From Rhodospirillales bacterium 69-11 (lineage in GTDB: Bacteria > Pseudomonadota > Alphaproteobacteria > Acetobacterales > Acetobacteraceae): a stretch of DNA of 43,106 nt. The DNA lies in contig MKTV01000071.1 in NCBI GenBank assembly GCA_001898425.1, forward strand, positions 56,116-99,221, written 5' to 3'. Within the stretch, counting starts at the first letter, position 1. Every line of letters starts with the position of its first letter. Below the pieces are notes generated by a model that saw only the letters and a program-made list of their open reading frames with translations, was not told the DNA's origin and did no database searches. This document shows, one piece after another, positions 6,941 through 16,255 of the stretch. The translations under genes and the position numbers were made by a program.

Positions 6941-8065
6941 CTACTCCGCCGTCACCTGCAGCAGCGTAACGTCCTTGCCGTTCTCCATCTTGTTGATGCC
7001 GATGGGCACGGTGGCCGTGTTGCTCTTGAACTCCATCGGGATCAGGCCCTGGAACTTGCGGATCGCGAACAGCGTGTCGTGCAGGTTTTCGCCGGTGACC
7101 GGCTTCTTCTCCGACAGCACCTTGTCGATCACCGTCAGCATGATCTGCGCGGCGTTGTAGTACTGGCGCGCGAAGAAATCCATGTCGTCGCCGTACTTCG
7201 CCTTGAACGCGGCGGAGAGTTCGGGCGGCGCGTCGATCTGCACCTGCGTGTGGATGATCCCGTTGGACGCGGGATCGGCGATCGCGGCGGGATCGGCCAT
7301 GAAGGTCGTGCCGGCCACCAGGAAGTCGGGGTTCATCTGCTTGAGCTGCTGTACCAGCGGCACCATGCCCGCGGTGATCACCACGTACAGCACGTCGGGC
7401 TTCGCCGCGGCCAGCTTGAGCAGCGCCGGGCGGTAGTCGGTCTGGCCGAACTGCACCGCTTCCTGCGCCAGGATGGTGCCGCCGGCCTTGGGGAACAGCT
7501 CGAGGAAGTCGTCACGCCCGCCGATCCCGGCGGCGTCGTTCTCGAACAGCACGGCGGCCTTCTTCTTGCCCTGCTGGACCAGATACTTGGCCATGACCGC
7601 GACCTCGTCGCCGGTGCTGGGCAGCGTGTTCACGAGGTAGGGCGACGCCTTGGTCAGCTTGTCGGACTGGGCGCCGGCATTGATCATCAGGATCTTCTTC
7701 CGGGTGGCGAGCGGCGCCATCGCGAGGGACGGCCCCGAGTAGCCGGTGAAGATCATCGGCACCTTCTGCAGGTCCACGAGCTTGTTGAAGCTCAGCACCG
7801 AGACGTCGGGCTTGGCCTGGTTGTCCTCGAAGATGACCTCGATCTTGTGGCCCTGCACGCCGCCCTTGGCGTTGGCCGCGTCCATCGCGAACTGGATCCC
7901 ACGCATCTCCTGCGTGCCGACCACGGCGCCGGGACCGGTCAGCGGCAGGATCGCCCCCAAGCGGATCGTCTCGTCCGCGGCCATGGCGGGCCGCAACAGG
8001 CCCGACAGCAGCACGCTCGTGACGACGGCCGCAAACGCGCGGCGGGTTCCCTGGACCTTGATCAT
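6941..8065 (-). CDS. periplasmic substrate-binding protein of the liv-type ABC transporter (LivK-like)
   Basis: The protein has 374 residues: a signal peptide (MIKVQGTRRAFAAVVTSVLLSGLLRPAMAA, cleavage likely before D31), then a type I periplasmic binding fold starting TIRLGAILPLTGPGAVVGTQEMRGIQFAMDAAN, the Peripla_BP_6 pattern. It captures the ligand and delivers it to LivH/LivM. The ATG at 8065 has a GAGGGGG ribosome site 5-11 bases upstream. The frame extends far upstream, but that part lacks a signal peptide and overlaps the divergent promoter. It is the first gene of the liv operon. The ligand is not identifiable from sequence alone. Confidence 0.92.
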   Translation of the reverse strand: MIKVQGTRRAFAAVVTSVLLSGLLRPAMAADETIRLGAILPLTGPGAVVGTQEMRGIQFAMDAANAKGGVQGHKIEVIFEDNQAKPDVSVLSFNKLVDLQKVPMIFTGYSGPSLAMAPLATRKKILMINAGAQSDKLTKASPYLVNTLPSTGDEVAVMAKYLVQQGKKKAAVLFENDAAGIGGRDDFLELFPKAGGTILAQEAVQFGQTDYRPALLKLAAAKPDVLYVVITAGMVPLVQQLKQMNPDFLVAGTTFMADPAAIADPASNGIIHTQVQIDAPPELSAAFKAKYGDDMDFFARQYYNAAQIMLTVIDKVLSEKKPVTGENLHDTLFAIRKFQGLIPMEFKSNTATVPIGINKMENGKDVTLLQVTAE

Positions 8066-8087
8066 CGCTTTCCCCCTCGTTGCCGGA

Positions 8088-8116
8088 AGGGTCTGCCCTG
8101 GGGCGGCCTCCGTCAA
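8088..8116 (-). promoter_or_regulatory. candidate promoter of the liv operon
   Basis: On the minus strand TTGACG (8116-8111) is followed after 17 bases by GACCCT (8093-8088). The -35 is near consensus and the -10 is weak. Transcription would start near 8081, leaving a leader of about 16 bases that still holds the GAGGGGG ribosome site. Confidence 0.35.
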
Positions 8117-8195
8117 GGTGCTCGCCCCGGAGCTGGCCGGTCCGGGGGACGCCGGCGGCACCGCCGGACCCGGACGCGCCGATCCGGCCAGGCCG

Positions 8196-8224
8196 TTGCG
8201 ACCGTCCCGCCGCTTGGGTACGCT
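8196..8224 (+). promoter_or_regulatory. candidate promoter of the Rieske gene
   Basis: TTGCGA (8196-8201), a 17-base spacer and TACGCT (8219-8224) resemble a sigma-70-type promoter. The start point near 8231 lies just before the GAGGAAA ribosome site of the gene at 8253. It is divergent from the candidate liv promoter, with about 80 bases between the -35 boxes. Confidence 0.4.
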
Positions 8225-8252
8225 TCCCGCGGAACGAGGAAACGGATCCCGC

Positions 8253-8666
8253 ATGAGCAAGCACGTGATCGCCACCGTCGCGGAAATCCCGCCCGGCAGC
8301 CGCAAGCTGGTCACGGTGCGCGGCCGTCCGATCGCGGTGTTCAATCTCGGGGGCGAGTTCTTCGGCCTGTTCAACCGCTGTCCGCACCAGGGCGGCCCGA
8401 TGTGCGAGGGGATCGTCACCGGCCTGATCGCGGCGGACGAGCCCGGCCAGTACAGCTATGCCCGCGACGGGGAAATCCTGCGCTGCCCCTGGCATGGCTG
8501 GGAGTTCGACATCCGCACGGGCCAGAGCGTGATCGATCCGGCGAAGATCAATCTGCGCCGCTACAACGTGGAGGTTGCGACCGGGGAGACGGTGGCGGAC
8601 GGCCCCTATGTCGCGGAAACGGTGCCGGTGACCGTGGAGAACGACTACGTGGTGGTGGACGTCTGA
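8253..8666 (+). CDS. Rieske [2Fe-2S] domain protein
   Basis: This 137-residue single-domain protein carries the two Rieske motifs C-P-H (Cys43, His45) and C-P-W-H (Cys78, His81), which bind a [2Fe-2S] cluster through two Cys and two His. The context NRCPHQGGPMCEG and ILRCPWHGWEFDIRTG resembles ferredoxins and N-termini of aromatic-ring dioxygenase alpha subunits. There is no signal peptide or membrane anchor, so it is a soluble electron carrier. A GAGGAAA ribosome site precedes the ATG at 8253. No oxygenase or reductase gene is adjacent. It is followed by a TetR gene and divergent from the liv operon, so a shared substrate pathway is possible but unproven. Confidence 0.9.
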   Translation: MSKHVIATVAEIPPGSRKLVTVRGRPIAVFNLGGEFFGLFNRCPHQGGPMCEGIVTGLIAADEPGQYSYARDGEILRCPWHGWEFDIRTGQSVIDPAKINLRRYNVEVATGETVADGPYVAETVPVTVENDYVVVDV

Positions 8667-8734
8667 TGCCGTCGGGCGCACCGGGAGATCCGGCGCGCCG
8701 CTGAGCTGCCAACGCCCCTTCTCCCGCCCGATAT

Positions 8735-8752
8735 CGATGCCGTATGGTATCG
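8735..8752. promoter_or_regulatory. candidate TetR operator
   Basis: CGATGCCGTATGGTATCG is an 18-base dyad with 7 of 9 paired positions. Its core resembles the ACCGTACGGT-type operators of many TetR repressors. It lies 45 bases before the GTG start of the tetR-like gene, suggesting autoregulation. An ATG inside it (8744) is in frame with tetR but lacks a ribosome site. Confidence 0.5.
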
Positions 8753-8797
8753 TTCAAACGCGCGGAGGGCTCGCCCGCGCAGCAGGCAGGAGGCAGC

Positions 8798-9418
8798 GTG
8801 GCGGACACCGTTTCGATCCCCCCCGAAGGCCGGTTGCGCGCCCGGCTGCTCGAGGCGGCCTCGGCGCTGTTCATGGAACGCGGCTACGCGGCGACCAGCA
8901 CGCTCGCGATCGCAACGCGCGCCCATGTCTCGAAGCGGGATCTCTACCTGCAGTTCCCGAGCAAGCAGGCGCTGCTGGCGGCATGCCTGGCGGACCGTGC
9001 GCAACGGATCCGGCTGCCGTCGGCGGACGCGGTAACGCGCAGTGAGGCGGAGCTGTTCGAGGCGCTGGCCGCGTTCGGCGCCGCATTGCTGACCGCGTTC
9101 GGCCACCCCGAGACGCTGGCCCTGCACCGGTTGGCCGTCGCCGAGGCGATGCGCTCGCCCGACCTCGCGCGGAGCGTGGCCGGGGCGGGCTGGCCGGCCG
9201 CGGCCGCGGCCCTGCGCCCCCTGCTCGACGCCGCCCAGCAGGCGCGTCTGCTCGGGGCCGCCCCGGTCGCGACGATCGTGGACGACTTCCTCGCCCTGCT
9301 CTTCGGCCCCCTGCCGCTCACCATGCTCCTGCGTGCAGACGCGCCGCCGACTGCCGCGGACGCGTTGGGCCGCGCGCGGCATGCCGCCCAGGCGGTGCTC
9401 CGCCTCTACGCGCCCTGA
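8798..9418 (+). CDS. TetR/AcrR-family transcriptional regulator
   Basis: The protein has 206 residues from a GTG start. The N-terminal helix-turn-helix (LLEAASALFMERGYAATSTLAIATRAHVSKRDLYLQFPSKQALLAACL, about residues 17-62) is the TetR pattern. The C-terminal ligand domain is helical and Ala/Leu-rich. The GTG at 8798 is preceded by AGGAGG with ideal spacing (8788-8793). The in-frame ATG at 8744 lies inside the candidate operator and has no ribosome site. It probably represses itself and perhaps the Rieske gene upstream, 131 bases away. The last codons and stop are partly duplicated downstream (9435-9454). Confidence 0.88.
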   Translation: MADTVSIPPEGRLRARLLEAASALFMERGYAATSTLAIATRAHVSKRDLYLQFPSKQALLAACLADRAQRIRLPSADAVTRSEAELFEALAAFGAALLTAFGHPETLALHRLAVAEAMRSPDLARSVAGAGWPAAAAALRPLLDAAQQARLLGAAPVATIVDDFLALLFGPLPLTMLLRADAPPTAADALGRARHAAQAVLRLYAP

Positions 9419-9454
9419 CCCTTGAGGCTCGGCGCGCCCTGACCTTTCGGGCTC
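9411..9454. repeat. tandem duplication of the tetR 3' end
   Basis: A 20-base segment holding the last codons and TGA stop (CGCCCTGACC..GGCTC, 9411-9430) recurs at 9435-9454 with 17 of 20 identities and a 24-base period. It occupies most of the 58-base gap between the convergent tetR and thiD genes. No clear terminator hairpin is present there. Confidence 0.6.
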
Positions 9455-9476
9455 TTCGCCTCGTTCCGCTGGACCG

Positions 9477-10304
9477 TTATGTTCCCTTGGCCGCGGGTGG
9501 CCAGATCAGGTTGGGGTCGACCGTCACGGCGTGGTCGAGAGGCCCATGGCCGCCGCCATAGCCAGGCGCCGCGGCAATCGCCGCACGAACATACAGGCGC
9601 GCACGAGCGACCGCATCGTGCAGGGTCATGCCCTGCGCGAGCCCGGCCGCCAGCGCGCTGGCCAGGGTGCAGCCGGTGCCATGGGTGTGCCGTGTCGCGA
9701 TGCGCGGGGCGGCGAAACGTGTCACGCCCTCCGGCGTCGCGAGCAGGTCGACGACCTCCTCCCGTTCCAGATGCCCGCCCTTCAACAGCACGGCGGGCAC
9801 GCCGAGGGCGAGCAAGGCTCGTGCGGCGAGCTGCATGTCCTCGACCGACCGGATCGGCATGCCCGCCAGGGCCTCCGCCTCCGGCAAGTTGGGCGTGATC
9901 ACCCGCGCCTTCGGCAGCAACCGCCGGCGCAGCGTCGATACGGCGTCCTCGGCGAGCAGCGGATGACCACCCTTGGCGATCATCACCGGGTCGAGCACCA
10001 GCGGCACGCGCGGCGCCAAGGTCTCCAGCGCCGCGGCTACGGTCTCGATGGTGACGGCGTCGCCCAGCATGCCGGTCTTGATCGCATCGGCGCCGAGATC
10101 GCCCAGCACGACCTCGATCTGCTGGCGCAGGAAGGCCGGGGGCACCGGATGGACGCCATGCACGCCCAGCGTGTTCTGGGCGGTGAGCGCCGTGATCGCC
10201 GTCATGGCGAAGCCCGCCATGGCGGTGACCGCCTTCACGTCGGCCTGGATCCCTGCCCCGCCCCCGGAATCCGAACCCGCGACGATCAGCACGCGTCCCT
10301 GCAT
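9477..10304 (-). CDS. thiD: hydroxymethylpyrimidine / phosphomethylpyrimidine kinase ThiD
   Basis: The protein has 275 residues of the ribokinase fold. It phosphorylates HMP and then HMP-P to give HMP-PP for thiamine synthesis. The substrate-site motif GSDSGGGAGIQADVKA is at 10-25. Others are ALTAQNT, GADAIKTGMLG, PLVLDPVMIAKGG and the C-terminal anion-hole/catalytic motif THGTGCTLASA, with Cys in place of Asp as usual for ThiD. The ATG at 10304 shares one base with the glmM stop (TGATG), so the two are translationally coupled. It is the last gene of folP-glmM-thiD. No TPP riboswitch is expected or seen, because there is no leader. Confidence 0.95.
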   Translation of the reverse strand: MQGRVLIVAGSDSGGGAGIQADVKAVTAMAGFAMTAITALTAQNTLGVHGVHPVPPAFLRQQIEVVLGDLGADAIKTGMLGDAVTIETVAAALETLAPRVPLVLDPVMIAKGGHPLLAEDAVSTLRRRLLPKARVITPNLPEAEALAGMPIRSVEDMQLAARALLALGVPAVLLKGGHLEREEVVDLLATPEGVTRFAAPRIATRHTHGTGCTLASALAAGLAQGMTLHDAVARARLYVRAAIAAAPGYGGGHGPLDHAVTVDPNLIWPPAAKGT

Positions 10305-11692
10305 CAGGCGCGCGCCGCTTCCACGTGGCCGCTCGCTTCCCGCGTCACCGCCGCGATGGTGTCGCACAACGCATCCACCACCTCGGCCACCAGCCGCTCG
10401 TCCTCGCCTTCGGCCATCACGCGCACCAGCGGTTCGGTGCCGCTCTCGCGGATCAGGACCCGGCCGGTGCCGCGCAGCCGCCTCTCCGCCGCGGTGATCG
10501 CCTCGGCCACGCGCGGGGCTCGCAGCGGCGAAATTCCGGAGAAGCGGACGTTCTTGAGCTGCTGCGGCAACGGCTCGAACACGTGGCATACCTCGCTCGC
10601 GCTGCCGCCGCGCTCCACCACCACCGCCAGCACCTGCAGGGCGGCCAGCAGCCCGTCCCCGGTGGTGGCGAAATCGGACAGGATCACGTGGCCCGACTGC
10701 TCGCCGCCGACATTGATCCCGGTCTCACGCATGCGCTCCGCCACGTAGCGATCGCCGACCCGGGTGCGATGGAGCTGCACGCCACGGCCGGCCAGGAAGC
10801 GCTCCAGCCCCAGGTTGGACATCACCGTCGCGACGAGGCCGCCGCCGGCGAGACGACCGCTCTTCTGGAAGGAGAGGCCGATCAGCGCGAGGATCTGGTC
10901 GCCGTCGATCAGCTCGCCCCGCTCGTTCGCCATCACCACGCGGTCGGCATCGCCGTCGAGCGCGATGCCCAAATCCGCGCCATGCTCGATCACCTGGGCG
11001 CAGAGGAAGTCGGGGACGGTGGAGCCGCAGCCGCGATTGATGTTGAACCCGTCAGGCTGGACGCCGACCGGGATCACGGTCGCGCCCAGCTCCCACAACA
11101 CGGTGGGGGCGACGCGATACGCGGCCCCGTTCGCGCAGTCGACCACGATGCGCAGGCCATCGAGGCGCAGGCCGCGCGGGAAGCTCGCCTTGGCGACCTC
11201 GATGTAGCGGCCGGCGGCATCGTCCAGGCGCGCGGCGCGGCCAAGCTTCGCCGGGGCGACCAGGCGTTCGGCGAAGTCGGTCGCCATCAGCGCCTCGATC
11301 TCCGCCTCCTTCTCGTCCGAGAGCTTCGTCCCGTCCGGCCCGAACAGCTTGATGCCGTTGTCCTCATAGGGATTGTGCGAAGCCGAGATCATCACGCCCA
11401 GATCGGCCCGCAGGCTGCGGGTGAGCATGGCGATGGCCGGCGTGGGGAGCGGCCCCAGCAGGGTCACGTCCATGCCGGCTCCGATGAAGCCCGCGGTCAG
11501 CGCCGGCTCGATCATGTACCCCGAGAGCCGGGTGTCCTTGCCAATGACCACGCGATGCCGGTGCGCACCCCGCGTGAACAGCAGGCCCGCTGCCTGCCCG
11601 AGCCGCAACGCCGTGCCGGCGGTCATCGGATCGGTATTGGCGGTGCCGCGAATGCCATCGGTACCGAACAGGCGGCGGGAGGAGGCCATCAT
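10304..11692 (-). CDS. glmM: phosphoglucosamine mutase GlmM
   Basis: The enzyme converts glucosamine-6-phosphate to glucosamine-1-phosphate for UDP-GlcNAc and so for peptidoglycan and LPS. The sequence shows [10 protein letters not shown] at the N-terminus and the phosphoserine loop [18 protein letters not shown] (Ser105). It also has the metal-binding loop DGDADRVV, the sugar loop GGEQSGH and the phosphate-binding [15 protein letters not shown]. The ATG at 11692 (462 residues) was chosen for GGAGA just upstream; the next codon is also ATG (11689). An ATG at 11713 would add seven residues but lacks a ribosome site. The gene lies 65 bases after folP. Confidence 0.95.
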   Translation of the reverse strand: MMASSRRLFGTDGIRGTANTDPMTAGTALRLGQAAGLLFTRGAHRHRVVIGKDTRLSGYMIEPALTAGFIGAGMDVTLLGPLPTPAIAMLTRSLRADLGVMISASHNPYEDNGIKLFGPDGTKLSDEKEAEIEALMATDFAERLVAPAKLGRAARLDDAAGRYIEVAKASFPRGLRLDGLRIVVDCANGAAYRVAPTVLWELGATVIPVGVQPDGFNINRGCGSTVPDFLCAQVIEHGADLGIALDGDADRVVMANERGELIDGDQILALIGLSFQKSGRLAGGGLVATVMSNLGLERFLAGRGVQLHRTRVGDRYVAERMRETGINVGGEQSGHVILSDFATTGDGLLAALQVLAVVVERGGSASEVCHVFEPLPQQLKNVRFSGISPLRAPRVAEAITAAERRLRGTGRVLIRESGTEPLVRVMAEGEDERLVAEVVDALCDTIAAVTREASGHVEAARA

Positions 11693-11757
11693 GTCTCCGT
11701 TGATGTCGGGCATTGAAACTTCGGCGTGAGCGGGCGTTGAGAGAGTGCAACCGTGAC

Positions 11758-12600
11758 CTAAGCGCACAGATTATGCCACACGCGAAGCGCGTGAACCGTC
11801 TCCGCCACGTCGTGTACGCGCAAGATTGAAGCGCCGCGCAGCACGGCGAACAGACCTGCTGCCAGGGAACCCCCCCGTCGTGCCGCCGGTTCCGCGACGC
11901 CGGACAGCTGACCCACGAATGCCTTGCGGGAGACGCCGATGAGCAACGGTCGACCGAGCGTGGCGAGCTTCGCCAGATCCCGGAGCAGCGCGATCGAGTG
12001 GGCGGCATGCTTGGCGAAACCGATGCCGGGATCGAGCGCGATCGCCTCCGGCGCGATCCCCGCCGCGAGGGCGCGGTCGAGCACGATCGCCAGTTCCGCC
12101 CGCACCTCCTCCGCGACGTCGTCGTAGACCGCGAGGCTGCTCATGGTGGCCGGGGTGCCGCGCATGTGCATCAGCACGACGGGGCACCGCCGAACCGCGA
12201 CCAGCGCGGCGGCGGCGGGGTCGAAGGTCAGGCCCGAGACGTCGTTGACGATCGCCGCGCCGGCGTCGAGCGCGGCCCGCATCGTCGCGGCGTTGCGGGT
12301 GTCGACCGAGACGCGCAGGCCGGCGGCCGCGAGGGCGCGGATCACCGGCACGACCCGCGCCTGCTCGACCGCGGGCGACACCGGGGACGAGCCGGGGCGC
12401 GTGCTCTCGCCGCCCACATCCACCACGTCGGCGCCGTCCGCGACCATGGCGTGCGCCGCTTCCAGGGCGCGCGCCGGGTCGGCATGCCGGCCGCCATCGC
12501 TGAAACTGTCCGGCGTGACGTTCAGGATGCCCATGACGCGCGGACGGTCGAGCGTCAGACCCGCCCAGACCGGAGTAGTGGACGCTGGTATCTGGTTCAC
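11758..12600 (-). CDS. folP: dihydropteroate synthase FolP
   Basis: This enzyme condenses p-aminobenzoate with dihydropterin pyrophosphate in folate synthesis. Its TIM-barrel motifs are present: [64 protein letters not shown] and [12 protein letters not shown] placed the start at the GTG at 12600 (280 residues), which leaves the usual short lead before VMGILNV. The ribosome site is weak, and the frame stays open to an ATG at 12693 that would add an unusual Cys-rich 31-residue extension. It is first in folP-glmM-thiD. The common upstream partner ftsH is absent; a divergent histidine kinase lies there instead. Confidence 0.93.
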   Translation of the reverse strand: MNQIPASTTPVWAGLTLDRPRVMGILNVTPDSFSDGGRHADPARALEAAHAMVADGADVVDVGGESTRPGSSPVSPAVEQARVVPVIRALAAAGLRVSVDTRNAATMRAALDAGAAIVNDVSGLTFDPAAAALVAVRRCPVVLMHMRGTPATMSSLAVYDDVAEEVRAELAIVLDRALAAGIAPEAIALDPGIGFAKHAAHSIALLRDLAKLATLGRPLLIGVSRKAFVGQLSGVAEPAARRGGSLAAGLFAVLRGASILRVHDVAETVHALRVWHNLCA

Positions 12601-12787
12601 GATCGTGCAATGACCACGCCGGCAGGCAGGTTCGCAAGCGCCCCGGGCGCCGTTCTGGACCGAGGGAAGAGGCAGTGGGGGACAGGCGATCATCGATCGT
12701 GCCCGACACGGGACCGCGGCGCCGCGACGGGCGACGCGCATAGGAACGTGCCTGCCGGGAGGACCGGCGGGCGGCGGATTGACGGGC

Positions 12788-15223
12788 ATGGATCAACCCT
12801 TCCCCTGGCATGCGACACCGATCGGTGACCCGACCGCCTGGTCAGAGGCGCTGCGCACCGTGTGCGGCCTGGTGCGCGCCAGTCCGCAGCCGATGCTCGT
12901 CTGGTGGGGGCCGGCGCATCTGCAGATCCACAATGCCGCGTTCGGGGACGCAGCCGGCATTTCCGAGCATGCGAGTCTCGGCCGGCCGGCGGCGGAAGCC
13001 TGGCCGGCTGGCTGGGCGCGGTTCGGGCGCGATGTGGCGGCGATGCTGGACGGAGCCGCGGCCCCGGCACCCTCGGACCTGACGGGACTGCTGCCCGACG
13101 GCACTGCCTGGCAGATGGCGGTGAGCCCGATCCCGCAGGGGGCCGGGATCGGCAGCGTCTTGCTGGTCTGCACCGAACGCGCGCTGCCGGACGGCGACGC
13201 CGATCGCCGCGCGTTGGCTGCCGAACTGGCCGAGGAGCGGCGGCGGCTCGCCTTCCTGATCGATCACCTGCCGGTCGGCGTCAACCTGATGGACCGGGAC
13301 GGTCGGACGCTGGTGTCCAATCCGGCGTTCCGGCATTTCCTGCTGGACGGCGTGATCCCATCCCGCAATCCGACGATGCTTCCGCGCTGGACGGCCCTCG
13401 CGCCCGATGGCCGCGCCCTGCGGCCCGACGAATTTCCCGGCGCGCGGAGCCTGCGGGGCGAAGCGGTGCCGGGCATCGAATGCCTGTACCGCCCGCCCCC
13501 GGATGTGGGACCGGAGAAATGGCTGCGTGTCAGCGGTGTGCCGCTGCGCGATCCCGCGGGTGAATTGACGGGCGCACTCACGGTCATCGTCGACATCGAC
13601 GCGGAGAAGCGGGCACGTGAAGCGCTGCAGCGGCTGAACGACACGCTCGAGGCACGTATCTCCGAACGCACGGCGGCGCTGGCCGCGATCTCGGCCGAAC
13701 GCACGCGCCTCGCGTCCGTGACCGAGGCGTCCCCCACCGGCATCGCCATCTGGGACCTCGACCTGCGCGGCCTCTACCTCAATCCCGCCGGCCGGCGCCT
13801 GCTCGGCATCCCGCCGGAGACCAGCGTCGCCGACCTGGGCCCCGCCGACTACGTCGTGCCGGAAGAGCGCGCCAAAGTCCTCCAGGACATCGTACCGGCC
13901 GCGCTGGCAGCGGGTCGCTGGACGGGCGAGCTCATGTTTCGGCACGCGACGATCGGGGACCCCATCGCGGTGTTCCAGGACCTGTTCCGGATCGACGATC
14001 CCGAGACCGGCGCCCCGACCCATCTCGCGGCGATCGTTCGCGACCTGCGCGAGCGCCGGCAGGCGGAGGAGATGATCCGCCAGGCGCAGAAGATGGAGGC
14101 GGTGGGGCAACTGACCGGCGGCCTGGCGCACGACTTCAACAACCTGCTCACGGCGGTTCTCGGCAATCTCGAACTGCTCGAGGCGGGTCTCGGACCGGAC
14201 GACACCCTGCGCAAGCGGCTGGTCGCCGCCACGCGCGCCGCCCGCCGCGGCGCCAAGCTGACGGCGCAGCTTCTCGCCTTCTCGCGCCGCCAGCATCTCG
14301 CATCCCGGCCGGTGGACCTCAATGCGGCCGTGATCGCGCTGACCGAGATGCTGAGCCGCACGCTTGGCGGCACCGTCACGGTCGAGACCGCCCTTGCCCC
14401 GGAGCTGTGGCCGGCCCTGGTGGACGCCACGCAGCTCGAAGTTGCCCTGCTCAACCTCGCCGTCAACGCGCGCGATGCGATGCCGAATGGCGGCACGGTG
14501 CTGATCACGACGCGCAACGTCGCGCGCGACGCGCCAGACCGGCCGAACGACCTCCCGGAGGGCCCGTTCGTCGCCGTGTCGGTCGCCGATACCGGCGGCG
14601 GGATGAGCCCGGACGTCATCGAGAAGGCCTTCGAGCCGTTCTTCACGACGAAGGAGGTCGGCCGGGGAACCGGCCTCGGCCTCTCGCAGGTCTACGGGCT
14701 CGCGCGCCAGTCGGGCGGGACCGTGCGGCTGCACAGCAGGCCCGCCCAGGGCACGACGGTGGAGATCTTCCTGCCGCGGTCCGACAACGCCGCCGCGTCG
14801 CACGAGGCGCCGCTGCCGGCCACCCGAACGGACCCGGCGGCCGTCGGGACCGTGCTGATCGTCGACGACGAGGACGACGTGGCCGACGTGGCCGCGGCCC
14901 ATCTCCAGTCCCTCGGCTACGCCACGGTGCGGGCTTCGAGCGGCCGGGCCGCGATCGAGCGCCTCGCGGCGGACGGCGGGGCGGGAATCGACGTCCTGCT
15001 GGTCGACTTCGCCATGCCGCAGATGCGCGGCAACGAGGTGATCGCGGCCGCGCGGGCGATGAACCCCGCGCTCGCCTGCGTGCTGATGACCGGCTACGCG
15101 GACACGGAGGCGCTCGAGGCGGGCCTGCTCCGGGACGTCGTGCTGCTGAACAAGCCCTTCCGGCTGCAGGCGCTGCAGGCCGCAATCGTGTCGGCGTCCC
15201 GCGGCCCGGCCGAGAGCGGCTGA
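12788..15223 (+). CDS. hybrid sensor histidine kinase (PAS-PAS-PAS-HisKA-HATPase-REC)
   Basis: The protein has 811 residues with no membrane segment, so it should be a cytosolic sensor. Residues 1-130 form a PAS-like domain of the [20 protein letters not shown] type. A second PAS-like domain (about 150-275) ends [16 protein letters not shown] short coiled coil follows ([22 protein letters not shown]), then a third PAS (about 305-430). HisKA has [18 protein letters not shown] with His448. The ATPase domain has [14 protein letters not shown] (about 555), VADTGGGMS (about 600) and [13 protein letters not shown] (about 626). The C-terminal receiver has acidic DDEDD, phospho-acceptor Asp740 (LLVDFAMPQ) and conserved Lys in LLNKPF. 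No partner regulator is nearby. A TTG at 12779 is a possible alternative start. Confidence 0.93.
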   Translation: MDQPFPWHATPIGDPTAWSEALRTVCGLVRASPQPMLVWWGPAHLQIHNAAFGDAAGISEHASLGRPAAEAWPAGWARFGRDVAAMLDGAAAPAPSDLTGLLPDGTAWQMAVSPIPQGAGIGSVLLVCTERALPDGDADRRALAAELAEERRRLAFLIDHLPVGVNLMDRDGRTLVSNPAFRHFLLDGVIPSRNPTMLPRWTALAPDGRALRPDEFPGARSLRGEAVPGIECLYRPPPDVGPEKWLRVSGVPLRDPAGELTGALTVIVDIDAEKRAREALQRLNDTLEARISERTAALAAISAERTRLASVTEASPTGIAIWDLDLRGLYLNPAGRRLLGIPPETSVADLGPADYVVPEERAKVLQDIVPAALAAGRWTGELMFRHATIGDPIAVFQDLFRIDDPETGAPTHLAAIVRDLRERRQAEEMIRQAQKMEAVGQLTGGLAHDFNNLLTAVLGNLELLEAGLGPDDTLRKRLVAATRAARRGAKLTAQLLAFSRRQHLASRPVDLNAAVIALTEMLSRTLGGTVTVETALAPELWPALVDATQLEVALLNLAVNARDAMPNGGTVLITTRNVARDAPDRPNDLPEGPFVAVSVADTGGGMSPDVIEKAFEPFFTTKEVGRGTGLGLSQVYGLARQSGGTVRLHSRPAQGTTVEIFLPRSDNAAASHEAPLPATRTDPAAVGTVLIVDDEDDVADVAAAHLQSLGYATVRASSGRAAIERLAADGGAGIDVLLVDFAMPQMRGNEVIAAARAMNPALACVLMTGYADTEALEAGLLRDVVLLNKPFRLQALQAAIVSASRGPAESG

Positions 15224-15279
15224 CGCGCCGGCCGGAGGCGGGGGCGCGAGGCGGGGGCCGAACGGCAGGCGCCGGCCGA

Positions 15280-16170
15280 TCAGCTTGGCGGACGCGCCCG
15301 CACCTCCACGCCCGCCCAGCCTTCCAGCACCTTGATCAACGCGGTGAAGTCGGCGCGGCCGAGGCCCTGCTGCGCGCCGAAGCGCCAGAGCTGCTCGACG
15401 CTGCCATGGACCCACATCGGCACGTCGCGCGCCTCGGCCTCGGCGAGGCCGAGGACCACGTCCTTCAGCATCGTCGCGAGGCTCGCGCCATAATCGAAGC
15501 TGCCGGTCAGGACCGATTTCGGCACCTTGTCCTGCGTCGCGCTGTTGCGCCCGGTCGAGACGTTGATCACGTCCACCATCTGCGCCGGGTCGAGCCCACC
15601 CTTGGCGCCCAGCACCAGCGCCTCGAACGCGGTCGCCATGTTCGCCGCATTGATCAGGTTGTTCACCAGCTTCATGAGCTGGGCCTGTCCCGGCTGGTCG
15701 CCAACCTCGAACACCGACCGGCCGATCTGCTGCAGCAGCGGGCGAACGGTGTCGCGCGCCGGGGGCGGTCCCGCGACGATGACCGTCAGCGTGCCGGCCC
15801 GCGCCCCCTTGGGTCCCCCGCTGACGGGGCAGTCGAGCACCGTGATACCGCGATCATGCATCCGGCCCGCGATCCGGCCCAGCGCCGGACTGCCGATCGT
15901 CGACATCTCCACGTAGATCCGCACCGCGCCGCCCTGCGCGACCTCCTCCGCCACGCGTTCGCTGACGGCGGCATCGGGCAGGCATGCGAACACGATCTCG
16001 GCGGCGTCGGCGACGGCCCGCGGCGACGCTTCGTCGACCGCGCCCCGCACCACGAAAGGTGCAAGCGCCACCTCGTTCGGATCGTAGACGTGCAGGCGTG
16101 TCCCGCTTGCCTGCAGGCGTTCGGCGATCGCCGCACCCATCTGACCCAATCCCAGGAACCCCACGTGCAT
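15280..16170 (-). CDS. beta-hydroxyacid dehydrogenase, 3-hydroxyisobutyrate dehydrogenase family
   Basis: The protein has 296 residues. The NAD(P)-binding motif GFLGLGQMGAAIA is at 4-16. The substrate motif DCPVSGGPKGARAGTL has Ser117-Gly-Gly, and the catalytic Lys167 lies in QAQLMKLVNNLI with Asn170/171 beside it. These are the family hallmarks for oxidising beta-hydroxyacids such as 3-hydroxyisobutyrate, 2-(hydroxymethyl)glutarate or tartronate semialdehyde; the exact substrate cannot be fixed. It is divergent from the SDR gene at 16256 over 85 bases, where a shared promoter region is likely. The 56-base gap to the histidine kinase stop contains a 13-base tandem GAGGCGGGGGC repeat but no clear terminator. 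Confidence 0.88.
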   Translation of the reverse strand: MHVGFLGLGQMGAAIAERLQASGTRLHVYDPNEVALAPFVVRGAVDEASPRAVADAAEIVFACLPDAAVSERVAEEVAQGGAVRIYVEMSTIGSPALGRIAGRMHDRGITVLDCPVSGGPKGARAGTLTVIVAGPPPARDTVRPLLQQIGRSVFEVGDQPGQAQLMKLVNNLINAANMATAFEALVLGAKGGLDPAQMVDVINVSTGRNSATQDKVPKSVLTGSFDYGASLATMLKDVVLGLAEAEARDVPMWVHGSVEQLWRFGAQQGLGRADFTALIKVLEGWAGVEVRARPPS

Positions 16171-16255
16171 GGCTCACCTCCAGGGCCGCGATGATGACAC
16201 GGATGCCGGATTGCCGCATTGTCCCGCGGTCCCGATCATCGAGGAGGAAACAACC

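Noticed and set aside
9419-10304. TPP riboswitch for thiD
   Set aside because: thiD starts inside the glmM stop codon, so there is no leader. No THI-box-like sequence is visible near the operon.
12601-12789. FolP extended to an ATG at 12693 or 12789
   Set aside because: Dihydropteroate synthases have a short lead before VMGILNV. The extension is Cys/Arg-rich, lacks homology and would overlap the histidine kinase start.
12842-15415. 857-codon minus-strand frame opposite the histidine kinase
   Set aside because: It is antisense to a protein with an intact HisKA, ATPase and receiver motif series. It is rich in Arg, Gly and His with no recognisable domain.
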